Part shown: positions 8,804-16,546 of the stretch, one piece after another | Layout: each line of letters begins with the position of its first letter | Position numbering within the stretch: the stretch's first letter is position 1 | Translations under genes and position numbers: made by a program | Notes under the pieces: generated by a model | The model's database searches: none | Told to the model about the DNA's origin: nothing | Seen by the model: only the letters and a program-made list of their open reading frames with translations | NCBI RefSeq assembly: GCF_000420705.1 | Contig: NZ_ATVL01000006.1 | Coordinates: 992,267 to 1,056,266, forward strand | DNA: 64,000 nucleotides | Reading direction: 5' to 3' | Source: Hymenobacter norwichensis DSM 15439 | Lineage (GTDB): Bacteria; Bacteroidota; Bacteroidia; Cytophagales; Hymenobacteraceae

Positions 8804-10111
8804 TTAGTTGGAAGACTTGGCAGGGAGAGGTGGACCGGCCACTGCTTGCCGGACTTGCAGTTTGTACTTGCCAGCTAGGTCACGGGCGGTGGTATTAGGG
8901 TACTTCTGGGTGTAGAGCAAAGCCACTACTTTCAGTTTAGGGTCCACCCAATACGTGGTACCGAAAATACCGCCCCACTCATAGGAGCCTTCCGACAGGC
9001 CAGAGGCTTCAGCGGTTTTGGCGGTGGTGATACTGAAACCCAGCCCAAACTTGTTCTGGCCTTGCTCTAAGGCTCCAATCTGGTTGCTGGTAATGAGCTG
9101 TACGGTGGCCGGTTTCAGGTAGCGCCGGCCGTTGTATTCGCCCCCGTTGAGCAGCATTTGCAGAAAAGCGGCGTAGTCGTCGATGGTGGATGATAGGCCC
9201 GCGCCGCCCGAAAAGTAGGTGCCTCTGTCCTTCGGATAATTGGGGTTCATGCCGTGCATGCCGCTTTGCTTGACGGTGGCCTTGGCTTCGTTTTCGGTGT
9301 AGAGGGCAGCCAGGCGATTTTGCTTGTCAGCGGGCAGGTAGAAATAGGTGTCGCGCATGCCCAACGGCTCGAACAGGCGGGTGCGCAGGTACTGGTCGAG
9401 GGACTGTTTGCTGAGCACTTCAATCAGGCGGCCCAGCACGTCAATGCTTAGGCCGTAGGTGAATTTCTCGCCCGGCTGGTGCATCAGCGGCAATGGCCCC
9501 AGCGCGTCCATAGCCGTAGCCAGCGTGCCGGCGGGCGTGCCAATACCGCTTGGCACGCCCGCTTTGGCATAAATGGCTTTGGCTTCTTTGCTGCCGATGA
9601 TGGGGTAACCGATGCCCGAGGTGTGGGTGAACAAGTGCCGAATGGTTATTTCCGACTTGGCCGGCACAGTGGTGTAAGTGGAGTCCTTCTCGTTGAAAGT
9701 TGCCAGCACTTTGGGGTTGCGGAAGGCCGGCAAGTACTTGGAAATCGGGTCGTCGAGCTGGAATTTGCCTTCCTCGTAAAGCAGCATCAGCCCGATGCTG
9801 GTAATGGCCTTGGTTTGGGACGCAATCCGGAAGATGGCGTCGGGCTTGAGGGGCGTTTTGGCCCCCGTATCATCGTAGCCGAAGGCTTTGCGGTAGACTA
9901 TTTTGCCGTCGCGGGCTACCAAGGCAATAGCGCCGGGCACCCGGTTGTCGGCTGTGTACTCCTCCAGCAACCGGTCGATGCCGGGCATGGGAGCCAGGCT
10001 GGTTGTGAGGGTTTGCGCTTTAGCGGGCTTCGACTTGGCCGTGGTGGCCGTTTGGGCGTAAGCTTGGCCGCCAACAGCCAGCGTGAGGAACAGAAAAACG
10101 GTGTTTTTCAT
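8804..10111 (-). CDS. Exported serine hydrolase, class C beta-lactamase/esterase fold
   Basis: A 435-aa protein with a signal peptide (residues 1-20, AQA-YAQ-T). Catalytic motifs are Ser98-Gln-Thr-Lys101 (SxxK), a YGLS sequence in the place of YxN, and WGGIFGT in the place of the third box. LFTHTSGIGYP is also typical of the beta-lactamase-related (Pfam Beta-lactamase) esterases and D-aminopeptidases. With these altered second and third motifs, hydrolysis of esters or peptides is more likely than antibiotic resistance. It lies between scoA and scoB on the same strand. In this phylum such enzymes are common, so the position does not by itself show a shared pathway. Confidence 0.88.
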   Translation of the reverse strand: MKNTVFLFLTLAVGGQAYAQTATTAKSKPAKAQTLTTSLAPMPGIDRLLEEYTADNRVPGAIALVARDGKIVYRKAFGYDDTGAKTPLKPDAIFRIASQTKAITSIGLMLLYEEGKFQLDDPISKYLPAFRNPKVLATFNEKDSTYTTVPAKSEITIRHLFTHTSGIGYPIIGSKEAKAIYAKAGVPSGIGTPAGTLATAMDALGPLPLMHQPGEKFTYGLSIDVLGRLIEVLSKQSLDQYLRTRLFEPLGMRDTYFYLPADKQNRLAALYTENEAKATVKQSGMHGMNPNYPKDRGTYFSGGAGLSSTIDDYAAFLQMLLNGGEYNGRRYLKPATVQLITSNQIGALEQGQNKFGLGFSITTAKTAEASGLSEGSYEWGGIFGTTYWVDPKLKVVALLYTQKYPNTTARDLAGKYKLQVRQAVAGPPLPAKSSN

Positions 10112-10180
10112 AGCGTAGATTAATTTCTCGCAAAGGAAAAGCGCAGAGGTGCGCAGTGCGCGGGTCTTAGCACAGATATA

Positions 10181-10882
10181 CTAGTTGATAGCTCGAACGG
10201 TGCGCTGCTCGATGCGCTTTTCGTAGTTGTTACCTTGAAAGATGCGCTGCACGAAGATGCCCGGCGTATGAATCTGGTTGGGGTCTAGCTCGCCGGCGGG
10301 CACTAGTTCCTCTACTTCGGCTACCGTGATTTTACCGGCCGTGGCCATCATCGGGTTGAAGTTGCGGGCAGTGCCTTTGTAGATAAGGTTGCCGGCGGTG
10401 TCGCCCTTCCAGGCTTTCACGAAGGCATAATCGGCTTTCAGCCAGGTTTCCAGTAAATACATTTTGCCATAGAACTCCTGGCTGGGCTTGCCCTCACCAA
10501 CCTCCGTGCCGTAGCCAGCGGGCGTATAAAAGGCCGGAATACCGGCTCCCCCGGCCCGAATCCGTTCGGCCAAGGTTCCTTGCGGCAGCAGTTCCACTTC
10601 CAACTCGCCGCTTAGCAGCTGCCGTTCAAACTCGGCGTTTTCGCCTACGTAGCTGGAAATCATCTTGCGCACCTGCCGCTGCTGCAAAAGCAATCCAATG
10701 CCAAAATCATCAACGCCAGCATTGTTGCTGATGCAGGTCAGGTCTTTCACGCCGAGGCGCAGGATTTCCTGAATGGAGTTTTCGGGGATGCCACACAAGC
10801 CAAAGCCGCCCAGCATGAGGGTCATGCCATCGGTGAGGCCATGCAGGGCAGTTTGGGCGTCGGGAACTACTTTGTTGATCAT
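10181..10882 (-). CDS. scoA: 3-oxoacid CoA-transferase, alpha subunit
   Basis: A 233-aa class I CoA-transferase alpha subunit. It opens MINKVVPDAQTALHGLTDGM and carries the CoA-binding GGFGLCGIPENSI motif at about residues 25-37, then SNNAGVDDFGIGLLL and AGGAGIPAFYTPAGYGT. I chose ATG 10882; the frame stays open to 10987 but that part overlaps the upstream gene's end and is unlike the family. It should pair with ScoB encoded 1.5 kb downstream. Confidence 0.93.
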   Translation of the reverse strand: MINKVVPDAQTALHGLTDGMTLMLGGFGLCGIPENSIQEILRLGVKDLTCISNNAGVDDFGIGLLLQQRQVRKMISSYVGENAEFERQLLSGELEVELLPQGTLAERIRAGGAGIPAFYTPAGYGTEVGEGKPSQEFYGKMYLLETWLKADYAFVKAWKGDTAGNLIYKGTARNFNPMMATAGKITVAEVEELVPAGELDPNQIHTPGIFVQRIFQGNNYEKRIEQRTVRAIN

Positions 10883-10907
10883 AAGGCAGCGGGTGGAATT
10901 CGGTGGA

Positions 10908-12179
10908 TTAGCGAGGAGAGGTACTATGTGGCGGTTGGTAATCGAGGGGTAAAAGTTCACCCATTTTCTCGAATGCCCAGTACTCATCGGTTAAAACGGC
11001 CAACGGTTCCACTAACTGGCCGTTAGGCAGAATCTCAACTTCCGGCTGCGTGAGCGTCAGCAACGAAATCTGCCGCGTAGGCCGGGCAACAGAACCGGGC
11101 GGGGCGCCGAACGGCTGTGCTGGCTGGTAGAGCGGGTCGGGAGCTTCGCGCAAGTAGCTGACTTGCAGATAATCAGGAAAGCGTAGGTACACTCGTTCAG
11201 GAGTCAATTCAGCCCGGCGCAAACTGTCGATGGGGCGCTCCGCCATATAAAGCATGGAAAAGTTGGGTGGCACTTGCCGCCACCGACTGATGGAATCCAT
11301 TTCCGCGGCGGTTAGTGCTTGGTTGCGGCGGGCGCGCAGCAACGCTTTGCGCAGGCTGTCGGTGTGGGCAAATCGGGGGTTGGGCACGATGCGCAGCTTC
11401 CGCACCAAAAAGCCCTGTTGAGCTAAGTCGTTGTTGCGCACACTTTTCAGAAAGTGCGTCAGGGAGCCCCGGTAGGCTTTTTCGCGGTTGGTGAGCCAGA
11501 GTTGCCGCTGTCGGGCATTGCGCGGCGTCATCTCCTCGAAAACCGGCCAGCCATAAAACGACACATATTGCTGCTTGAAGTTCAAGGTGAATACTAGCCC
11601 GTAATACTTGACTCGATAGCCCAACGCCGCATTATCAACCTGCACAAACGTGGGGCTGCTGGCGGTTAGCTGGTTTTGCTCGGCATCAAAGGCCACCAGT
11701 ACGGCATCGGGGTTGCGGATGCGACACTGCCGCGAAAAGCTGGTGCGTCCCAGAAACGTTTCGGCAAACTTGCGGTAGTCACTTTCGCGGTTCGGGTTGG
11801 GCCGCACCGTCACGCCACTTAGCTGCTGGGCCGACGGAGTGAGCGGTAACTCTAGCGGCTGCGCGCCATTGCGCACCGTTATGCGGCGCTTGAACAGCTT
11901 GTACCCCACATAAGACACGATAAGGTCGTAGGGGCCGGCGGGCACGTCTTTTATCGTGAACTGCCCGCTGGCGTTGGTAGAGGCGCCGTACGTGGTATTC
12001 GCCAGAAACACGCTGGCAAGCTCCAACGGCTTTTGCGTCAGAGAGTCTCGTATGGTACCATCCAGCGTGCCTTGCGCCCAGCCAGAGGTGGCGTCTATCA
12101 GCAGAAAGAGCAGCAGAACAGCTACATAACGCACGCTAGATGATGCACAACGGGCTGGTGATGAGCAACACGTTATCAT
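10908..12179 (-). CDS. Exported carboxypeptidase-regulatory-like domain protein
   Basis: A 423-aa protein. After a signal peptide (cleavage near SGWAQG), residues about 32-120 form a CarboxypepD_reg-like beta-sandwich: GTIRDSLTQKPLELASVFL, ...ASTNASGQFTIKDVPAGPYDLIVSYVGYK. This module is common at the N-terminus of Bacteroidota outer-membrane proteins, but no TonB receptor barrel follows. The remaining 300 residues are unrecognised. An alternative GTG start (12197) overlaps the ribF stop by 4 nt (GTGA), suggesting translational coupling; ATG 12179 has GAGG close upstream, so the choice is not firm. Confidence 0.75.
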   Translation of the reverse strand: MITCCSSPARCASSSVRYVAVLLLFLLIDATSGWAQGTLDGTIRDSLTQKPLELASVFLANTTYGASTNASGQFTIKDVPAGPYDLIVSYVGYKLFKRRITVRNGAQPLELPLTPSAQQLSGVTVRPNPNRESDYRKFAETFLGRTSFSRQCRIRNPDAVLVAFDAEQNQLTASSPTFVQVDNAALGYRVKYYGLVFTLNFKQQYVSFYGWPVFEEMTPRNARQRQLWLTNREKAYRGSLTHFLKSVRNNDLAQQGFLVRKLRIVPNPRFAHTDSLRKALLRARRNQALTAAEMDSISRWRQVPPNFSMLYMAERPIDSLRRAELTPERVYLRFPDYLQVSYLREAPDPLYQPAQPFGAPPGSVARPTRQISLLTLTQPEVEILPNGQLVEPLAVLTDEYWAFEKMGELLPLDYQPPHSTSPR

Positions 12180-12193
12180 GCACCTCACTGATT

Positions 12194-13150
12194 TCACCCA
12201 CCCACCAAGTGCTGCCGGGCCGCGTCGGCATCCAGCGCCAGCTGGGCTTTCAGGGCATCGAGGCCGTTGAACTTCTGTTCGTCGCGCAGGCGGGCAATGA
12301 ACTGCAACGTGAGTAGCTGCCCGTATAAGTCGCCGCTGAAGTCCAGCAGGTGCGCTTCAATAGTTTCAGCCAGGTCGCCGCCTACGGTAGGCCGCACCCC
12401 AATGTTGAGCATGGCTTCGTGGTGAGTGCCAGCGGCGGTGGTAGCCATTACAGCGTACACGCCCCGGGCCGGAATCAGCTTAAGCGGCTCTTCTACGCGC
12501 AGGTTGGCAGTCGGCCAGCCAATGGTACGGCCCAGTTGCTGGCCCTGCGTTACGGTGCCGGTGAGCTGGTAGGGGTAGCCTAGGTAGCGGCTGGCCGTCA
12601 GGATATCGCCGCTTTCGAGGGCGCGCCGAATGCGGGTGCTGCTTACGCCCACGGCGTCCACGTCTTCGCGCGGAATTTCCTCCACGCTCAGGCCATACCG
12701 GTCGGCGTGCTGACTTAGGTAGTCGAAGCTGCCTTCCCGGTTTTTACCGAAGCGGTGGTCGTAGCCAATCACCAGCTTACCCGCGCCAACCGTGTTCAGG
12801 AGGATGTTCTGAATGTATTCTTCCGAAGTCCAGGACGAAAACTCCTTGGTGAAAGGCACTACTAGCAGGTAGTCAACACCAAATTCAGCCAGTTTCGCGG
12901 CTTTTTCTTCCAGCGTGCTGAGTAGGCGTAATGCCAGCAGCTCGGGGTGGGAGGGCGGCGGCCCCAGTACCAGGCGCGGGTGCGGCCAATAGGTGATAAC
13001 CACCGTCGGCCCGCCGCTCTGCTCAGCCACTTCGCGCAGCCGTCGCAGAATCTTTTGGTGCCCTAGGTGCACACCATCAAATGTGCCACTGGTGACAACC
13101 GCCTTGCCCTGAAGATGCGGAAACTGCGCCGGGTCCCGAACGACTTGCAT
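12194..13150 (-). CDS. ribF: Bifunctional riboflavin kinase / FAD synthetase
   Basis: A 318-aa enzyme that phosphorylates riboflavin to FMN and adenylylates FMN to FAD. The N-terminal adenylyltransferase domain has TFDGVHLGHQKIL, GYDHRFGKNREG and SSTRIRRAL. The C-terminal flavokinase domain (from about 185) has GWPTANL, followed by ARGVYAV. Normal length and motifs. It follows truB on the same strand, the order seen throughout Bacteroidota. Confidence 0.96.
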   Translation of the reverse strand: MQVVRDPAQFPHLQGKAVVTSGTFDGVHLGHQKILRRLREVAEQSGGPTVVITYWPHPRLVLGPPPSHPELLALRLLSTLEEKAAKLAEFGVDYLLVVPFTKEFSSWTSEEYIQNILLNTVGAGKLVIGYDHRFGKNREGSFDYLSQHADRYGLSVEEIPREDVDAVGVSSTRIRRALESGDILTASRYLGYPYQLTGTVTQGQQLGRTIGWPTANLRVEEPLKLIPARGVYAVMATTAAGTHHEAMLNIGVRPTVGGDLAETIEAHLLDFSGDLYGQLLTLQFIARLRDEQKFNGLDALKAQLALDADAARQHLVGG

Positions 13151-13284
13151 AAACTACTGGTTTTGCGCTGATTGAATTGGGTGCGTTGCTTACGGCTGGC
13201 GTATTGAAAAAGCGCCAGACAATGTGCGGGCAACGTCTTTTGTACGAGGCCCAACAGATGCTGGTCCGCATTCCAAGGCGAAAG

Positions 13285-14106
13285 TTATTCCGAAGCGCTG
13301 TTAGTAGTGCTATCCGGTTCGGTGGCCGCGTTGTTGGCGTTGAAATACTCCAGCCCAGCGCGACGCTCCGGTCGGCGTTGTTTCTGCTGGCGGGGTGGCC
13401 GGGCGGTTTCGCCTTCGGGCCGCGGTGGACGCAAGGCGTCAATCTGTTGCATATTCAGGGCCTCCGCTAGGCGGTACTCCCCAATGCGGGTGCGCACGAG
13501 CTTGGTGAGGTGGGCGCCGCAGCCCAGGGCCACGCCAAAGTCGCGGGCGAGGCTGCGGATATAGGTGCCTTTCGAGCAGGTCACGCGGAAATCTATTTCG
13601 GGCAAGGCAATGCGGGTGATTTCAAACTCTCGGATAGTGACTTGCTTGCTCTTAATTTCCGCTTCGCCGCCGCGCCGCGCCACTTCGTACGCCCGCTCAC
13701 CGTTTATTTTTACGGCCGAAAACAGTGGGGGCGTTTGCTCAATCAGGCCGGTGAAGGCCGTGGTAGCTTCCCGTATTTCTTCTTCGGTGAGGTGCTCGAA
13801 TGGTAGCTCAGCGTCCACGGGCGTTTCCAGGTCGAAGCTAGGGGTGGTTTGGCCGAGGCGGAATGTGCCAGTATACTCCTTTTCCTGCGCCTGAATTAGG
13901 TCGATTTCCTTGGTTTTCTTGCCAGTGCACAAAATCAGGAGGCCGGTAGCCAGCGGGTCGAGGGTGCCCGCGTGCCCGATTTTTTTGATGCGCAGCGTGT
14001 TTTTTACTTTGCGCACCACGTCAAACGAAGTCCAAGTGAGAGGCTTGTCAAGCAGCAAAACTTCGCCGGCTTCAAAATCGAACGGGGAAAAAGGAGTATC
14101 AGACAT
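13285..14106 (-). CDS. truB: tRNA pseudouridine(55) synthase TruB
   Basis: A 273-aa pseudouridine synthase making the T-loop pseudouridine 55 of tRNA. The catalytic Asp50 lies in GHAGTLDPLATG, preceded by KPLTWTSFDVVRKV; YTGTFRLGQTTPSFDLETP and RSLARDFG are also family motifs. The C-terminal 40 residues are a basic, Pro/Gln/Arg-rich tail (RPPRPEGETARPPRQQKQRR) beyond the core. Confidence 0.96.
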   Translation of the reverse strand: MSDTPFSPFDFEAGEVLLLDKPLTWTSFDVVRKVKNTLRIKKIGHAGTLDPLATGLLILCTGKKTKEIDLIQAQEKEYTGTFRLGQTTPSFDLETPVDAELPFEHLTEEEIREATTAFTGLIEQTPPLFSAVKINGERAYEVARRGGEAEIKSKQVTIREFEITRIALPEIDFRVTCSKGTYIRSLARDFGVALGCGAHLTKLVRTRIGEYRLAEALNMQQIDALRPPRPEGETARPPRQQKQRRPERRAGLEYFNANNAATEPDSTTNSASE

Positions 14107-14129
14107 TAGACTAACGCTTAAAAAAGAAC

Positions 14130-14158
14130 GTCATGCAAAGGTCTGACCCCTGCATGAC
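14130..14158. repeat. Short inverted repeat upstream of truB
   Basis: GTCATGCA (14130-14137) and TGCATGAC (14151-14158) form an 8-bp palindrome in the uppP-truB gap. The words equal the outer stem of the dispersed palindrome at about 24.0 kb, so it may be a relic or chance. Confidence 0.4.
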
Positions 14159-14194
14159 ATTGCGCCCGGTTACAGGCAAAAAGATACTGTTTCC

Positions 14195-14983
14195 TTAAAT
14201 CAGCTGCAACGGAATGCCTAGCCCAATCATCACCAGGATAATAAGCCCCACAATGATGCGGTAGAAGCCAAAGGCCCGGAATCCAAAGCGCGACACGAAA
14301 TCTACAAACGACTTCACGGCCAGCAGCCCCACCACAAACGCTACCACGTTGCCGAACAGCAGCAGCTTCAAGTCGTCGGCGCCGGGCGCACTCACTTTGT
14401 AGGTTTTGTAGAGTTGATACGCCGTGATGACGAACATGGTAGGCACGGCCAGCAGAAACGAAAAGTCGGCCGCCGAGCGCCGGTCGAAGCCTTGGGCCAA
14501 ACCCCCGATGATGGTAGCCGCCGAGCGCGACACGCCCGGTATCAGGGCGATGCACTGAAACAACCCGATTTTGAGCGCCTGCATGGTATTGGGCGTAGTT
14601 ACCTCCTTACGCGGACCGGAAAACCACTTGTCCACGAACAGCAGCACAATACCACCCAACACCAACGAAACGGCCACTACCGTCACGCTTTTAAGCAACT
14701 CCTCAATCACATCTTTCAGCAGAAAGCCTAGTATGCCAAACGGCAGGAAGGCCACAATCAACTTCACGTAGAAATCAATGCTTTGCAGGAAACGACGCCA
14801 GTACAGCGCCACTACCGACAGGATAGCCCCCAGCTGGATAGACGTAATATAGGTTTCGGTGAATGGTAACTGACCGATACCTAGTAGGTTAGCAACAATA
14901 ACCATGTGGCCGGTACTGGAAACCGGAAGAAATTCAGTGAGGCCTTCAACGATGGCCAATAGCAGCGCGTGCCAGTAATTCAT
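14195..14983 (-). CDS. uppP: Undecaprenyl-diphosphate phosphatase (BacA type)
   Basis: A 262-aa polytopic membrane enzyme that recycles undecaprenyl pyrophosphate for peptidoglycan and other envelope polymers. The two active-site motifs are present: EGLTEFLPVSSTGH (about residues 13-26) and PGVSRSAATI (about 149-158). About eight hydrophobic segments are evident. It sits between ftsX/DUF3098 and truB. Confidence 0.96.
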   Translation of the reverse strand: MNYWHALLLAIVEGLTEFLPVSSTGHMVIVANLLGIGQLPFTETYITSIQLGAILSVVALYWRRFLQSIDFYVKLIVAFLPFGILGFLLKDVIEELLKSVTVVAVSLVLGGIVLLFVDKWFSGPRKEVTTPNTMQALKIGLFQCIALIPGVSRSAATIIGGLAQGFDRRSAADFSFLLAVPTMFVITAYQLYKTYKVSAPGADDLKLLLFGNVVAFVVGLLAVKSFVDFVSRFGFRAFGFYRIIVGLIILVMIGLGIPLQLI

Positions 14984-15094
14984 AAGTAGGATCTTGTGGA
15001 CTCAAGGTCTTGGGCGCTTGGTTTAACGCTTGGCTGATGTTCGGGTTCGAATAGACCACTTCAGAACGTTAGCCAAACCTAAAGGCCCTGTGTA

Positions 15095-15400
15095 TTAACG
15101 CTTGTAGGTTGGGACCACTGGTGCGGCGGGAGCAGGCTGCTGCGCCAGCGTTTCGCGGGTAGTGGCGTCGGCGGCAATGGGAGCGGGGCCGTGCGGCCGG
15201 GCCATGATAGCCCAAAACTCAATCAGAAACCCGATAATCAGCAGAATAGGCCCCAGTGTAATACCGAGGAATCCTTCGCCGTAATCGGCCGTGTCTAGCG
15301 TCATCGTGATGAAGCCGGCCGCCAGTACGGCCAGTCCGATGAACATCAAACGGTAATTGCGGGTCCCGAAAGCAAAGCGAGGTTGTTGCGTAGGTTCCAT
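15095..15400 (-). CDS. DUF3098 domain membrane protein
   Basis: A 101-aa protein with two hydrophobic helices (about 14-32 and 45-66), opening MEPTQQPRFAFGTRNYRLMF, typical of DUF3098. These proteins lie between ftsX and uppP in Bacteroidota, as here. Function is unknown; the position implies the cell envelope or division. The last 35 residues are Ala/Pro-rich and probably disordered. Confidence 0.88.
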   Translation of the reverse strand: MEPTQQPRFAFGTRNYRLMFIGLAVLAAGFITMTLDTADYGEGFLGITLGPILLIIGFLIEFWAIMARPHGPAPIAADATTRETLAQQPAPAAPVVPTYKR

Positions 15401-15513
15401 GAGGCTTATGGTCTTAGTTGATTAGGATCTTAGTTTAGTAGAGGCCTGAGGCTTGGAGATTCAGAAAGTTAGTACATCATCTAGCCGCCTAATTATTGGC
15501 TCCTATTATGCAT

Positions 15514-16407
15514 TTAATACAGTTCGTCCAGCGACATGCCCAGGTATTTGCGCACGGCGCGGTAGGAACTCAGAAAACCAATGCCGCAGCCCAGCCCCAC
15601 CATTACCAGCAACAACGCTCCAATCAGCCGGTCGTCGCGGAGGACGCGGAGATCGGCCACTTGCAGGTAGGCGTATTGCAGCAGCGCCAGCAGCAACAAA
15701 GCCGACAGAATCCCGCTGGCTAGGCCCTGCCAAGTGGCACGGCGCAAAAACGGCTGCTGAATAAAGAACGGCGTAGCCCCCACCAGTTGCATGCTCCGAA
15801 TCAGGAACCGCTGCGAGAACAGAGCCAGCTTGATGGTATTATTAATAAGCACCGTCACCACAACGGTCAGCACCACCGCAAAGCCCAGCAGCACTAGGCT
15901 CAGCTTGCGCACATTCTGGTTGATAGAGCTGATGAGGCTCTGCACATACTGCACCTCGTGCACGCCCGGCTCGGCCTTCAACTCCCGCTCAATCCGGCCC
16001 ATCTGCAACGAATCGGAAAACTCGGATTTGATTTTCAGGATGTACGCGTCGCGTAGCGGGTTGTCGCCGAGGAAGTTCTTGAAGTCTTCGCCGGTTTGGT
16101 CGATGAACTGCTTGGCGCCTTCTTCCTTCGACAGAAACCGTACCTGAGGCTTGTTGTCGCGCGAGGCAATATAGGGCTTGCGCGAGAAGTCCTGCTGAAG
16201 CCGTAGCAGCTCGGTTGCGGGCAGGTCGCGCTCCAAGTACACCTGCATTTCAATATTCTCCTTGACTAGGTTGGAGAGCTTGTGCGCGTGAATCAAGAGC
16301 AACCCAAATAGCCCAATTACCAGCAACGCTAGCGTAATGCTGAACACTACCATAGTGTGCGGGTAGCTGCCAAGCTTTTTCTTACGGGTCGGACGGGTTG
16401 GGGGCAT
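15514..16407 (-). CDS. ftsX: Cell-division permease-like protein FtsX
   Basis: A 297-aa FtsX. A basic N-terminus (PPTRPTRKKKLGSYPHT) leads to a first helix (about 17-40), then an extracytoplasmic domain (about 45-165) with the FtsX motif PGVHEVQYV, and three C-terminal helices (about 170-195, 222-245, 262-282). It is expected to work with FtsE to regulate cell-wall hydrolases at the septum. No ftsE is adjacent; in many Bacteroidota ftsE is elsewhere. It is followed by DUF3098, uppP, truB and ribF. Confidence 0.93.
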   Translation of the reverse strand: MPPTRPTRKKKLGSYPHTMVVFSITLALLVIGLFGLLLIHAHKLSNLVKENIEMQVYLERDLPATELLRLQQDFSRKPYIASRDNKPQVRFLSKEEGAKQFIDQTGEDFKNFLGDNPLRDAYILKIKSEFSDSLQMGRIERELKAEPGVHEVQYVQSLISSINQNVRKLSLVLLGFAVVLTVVVTVLINNTIKLALFSQRFLIRSMQLVGATPFFIQQPFLRRATWQGLASGILSALLLLALLQYAYLQVADLRVLRDDRLIGALLLVMVGLGCGIGFLSSYRAVRKYLGMSLDELY

Positions 16408-16461
16408 ACGCTGGCAAAGGTAATCGGAGAATGGTTGCAGGTTTGTTATTGATTGTTAATT

Positions 16462-16543
16462 GTTGAATTGCTGCATAGGTGAATTGTTGGCTGTTCAACA
16501 AACCGCTAGAACGACTAGCCATTCAACTATGCAGCAATTCAAC
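16462..16543. repeat. Long intergenic palindrome after tamB
   Basis: Perfect 17-bp arms at 16462-16478 and 16527-16543 (GTTGAATTGCTGCATAG and its complement), extended inward imperfectly. The right edge is 3 nt from the tamB stop (minus strand); it separates tamB from ftsX. Confidence 0.88.
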
Positions 16544-16546
16544 TAG

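Noticed and set aside
8804-10111. Antibiotic-resistance beta-lactamase
   Set aside because: SxxK is present, but the second motif is YGLS instead of YxN and the third box differs; a general serine hydrolase fits better.
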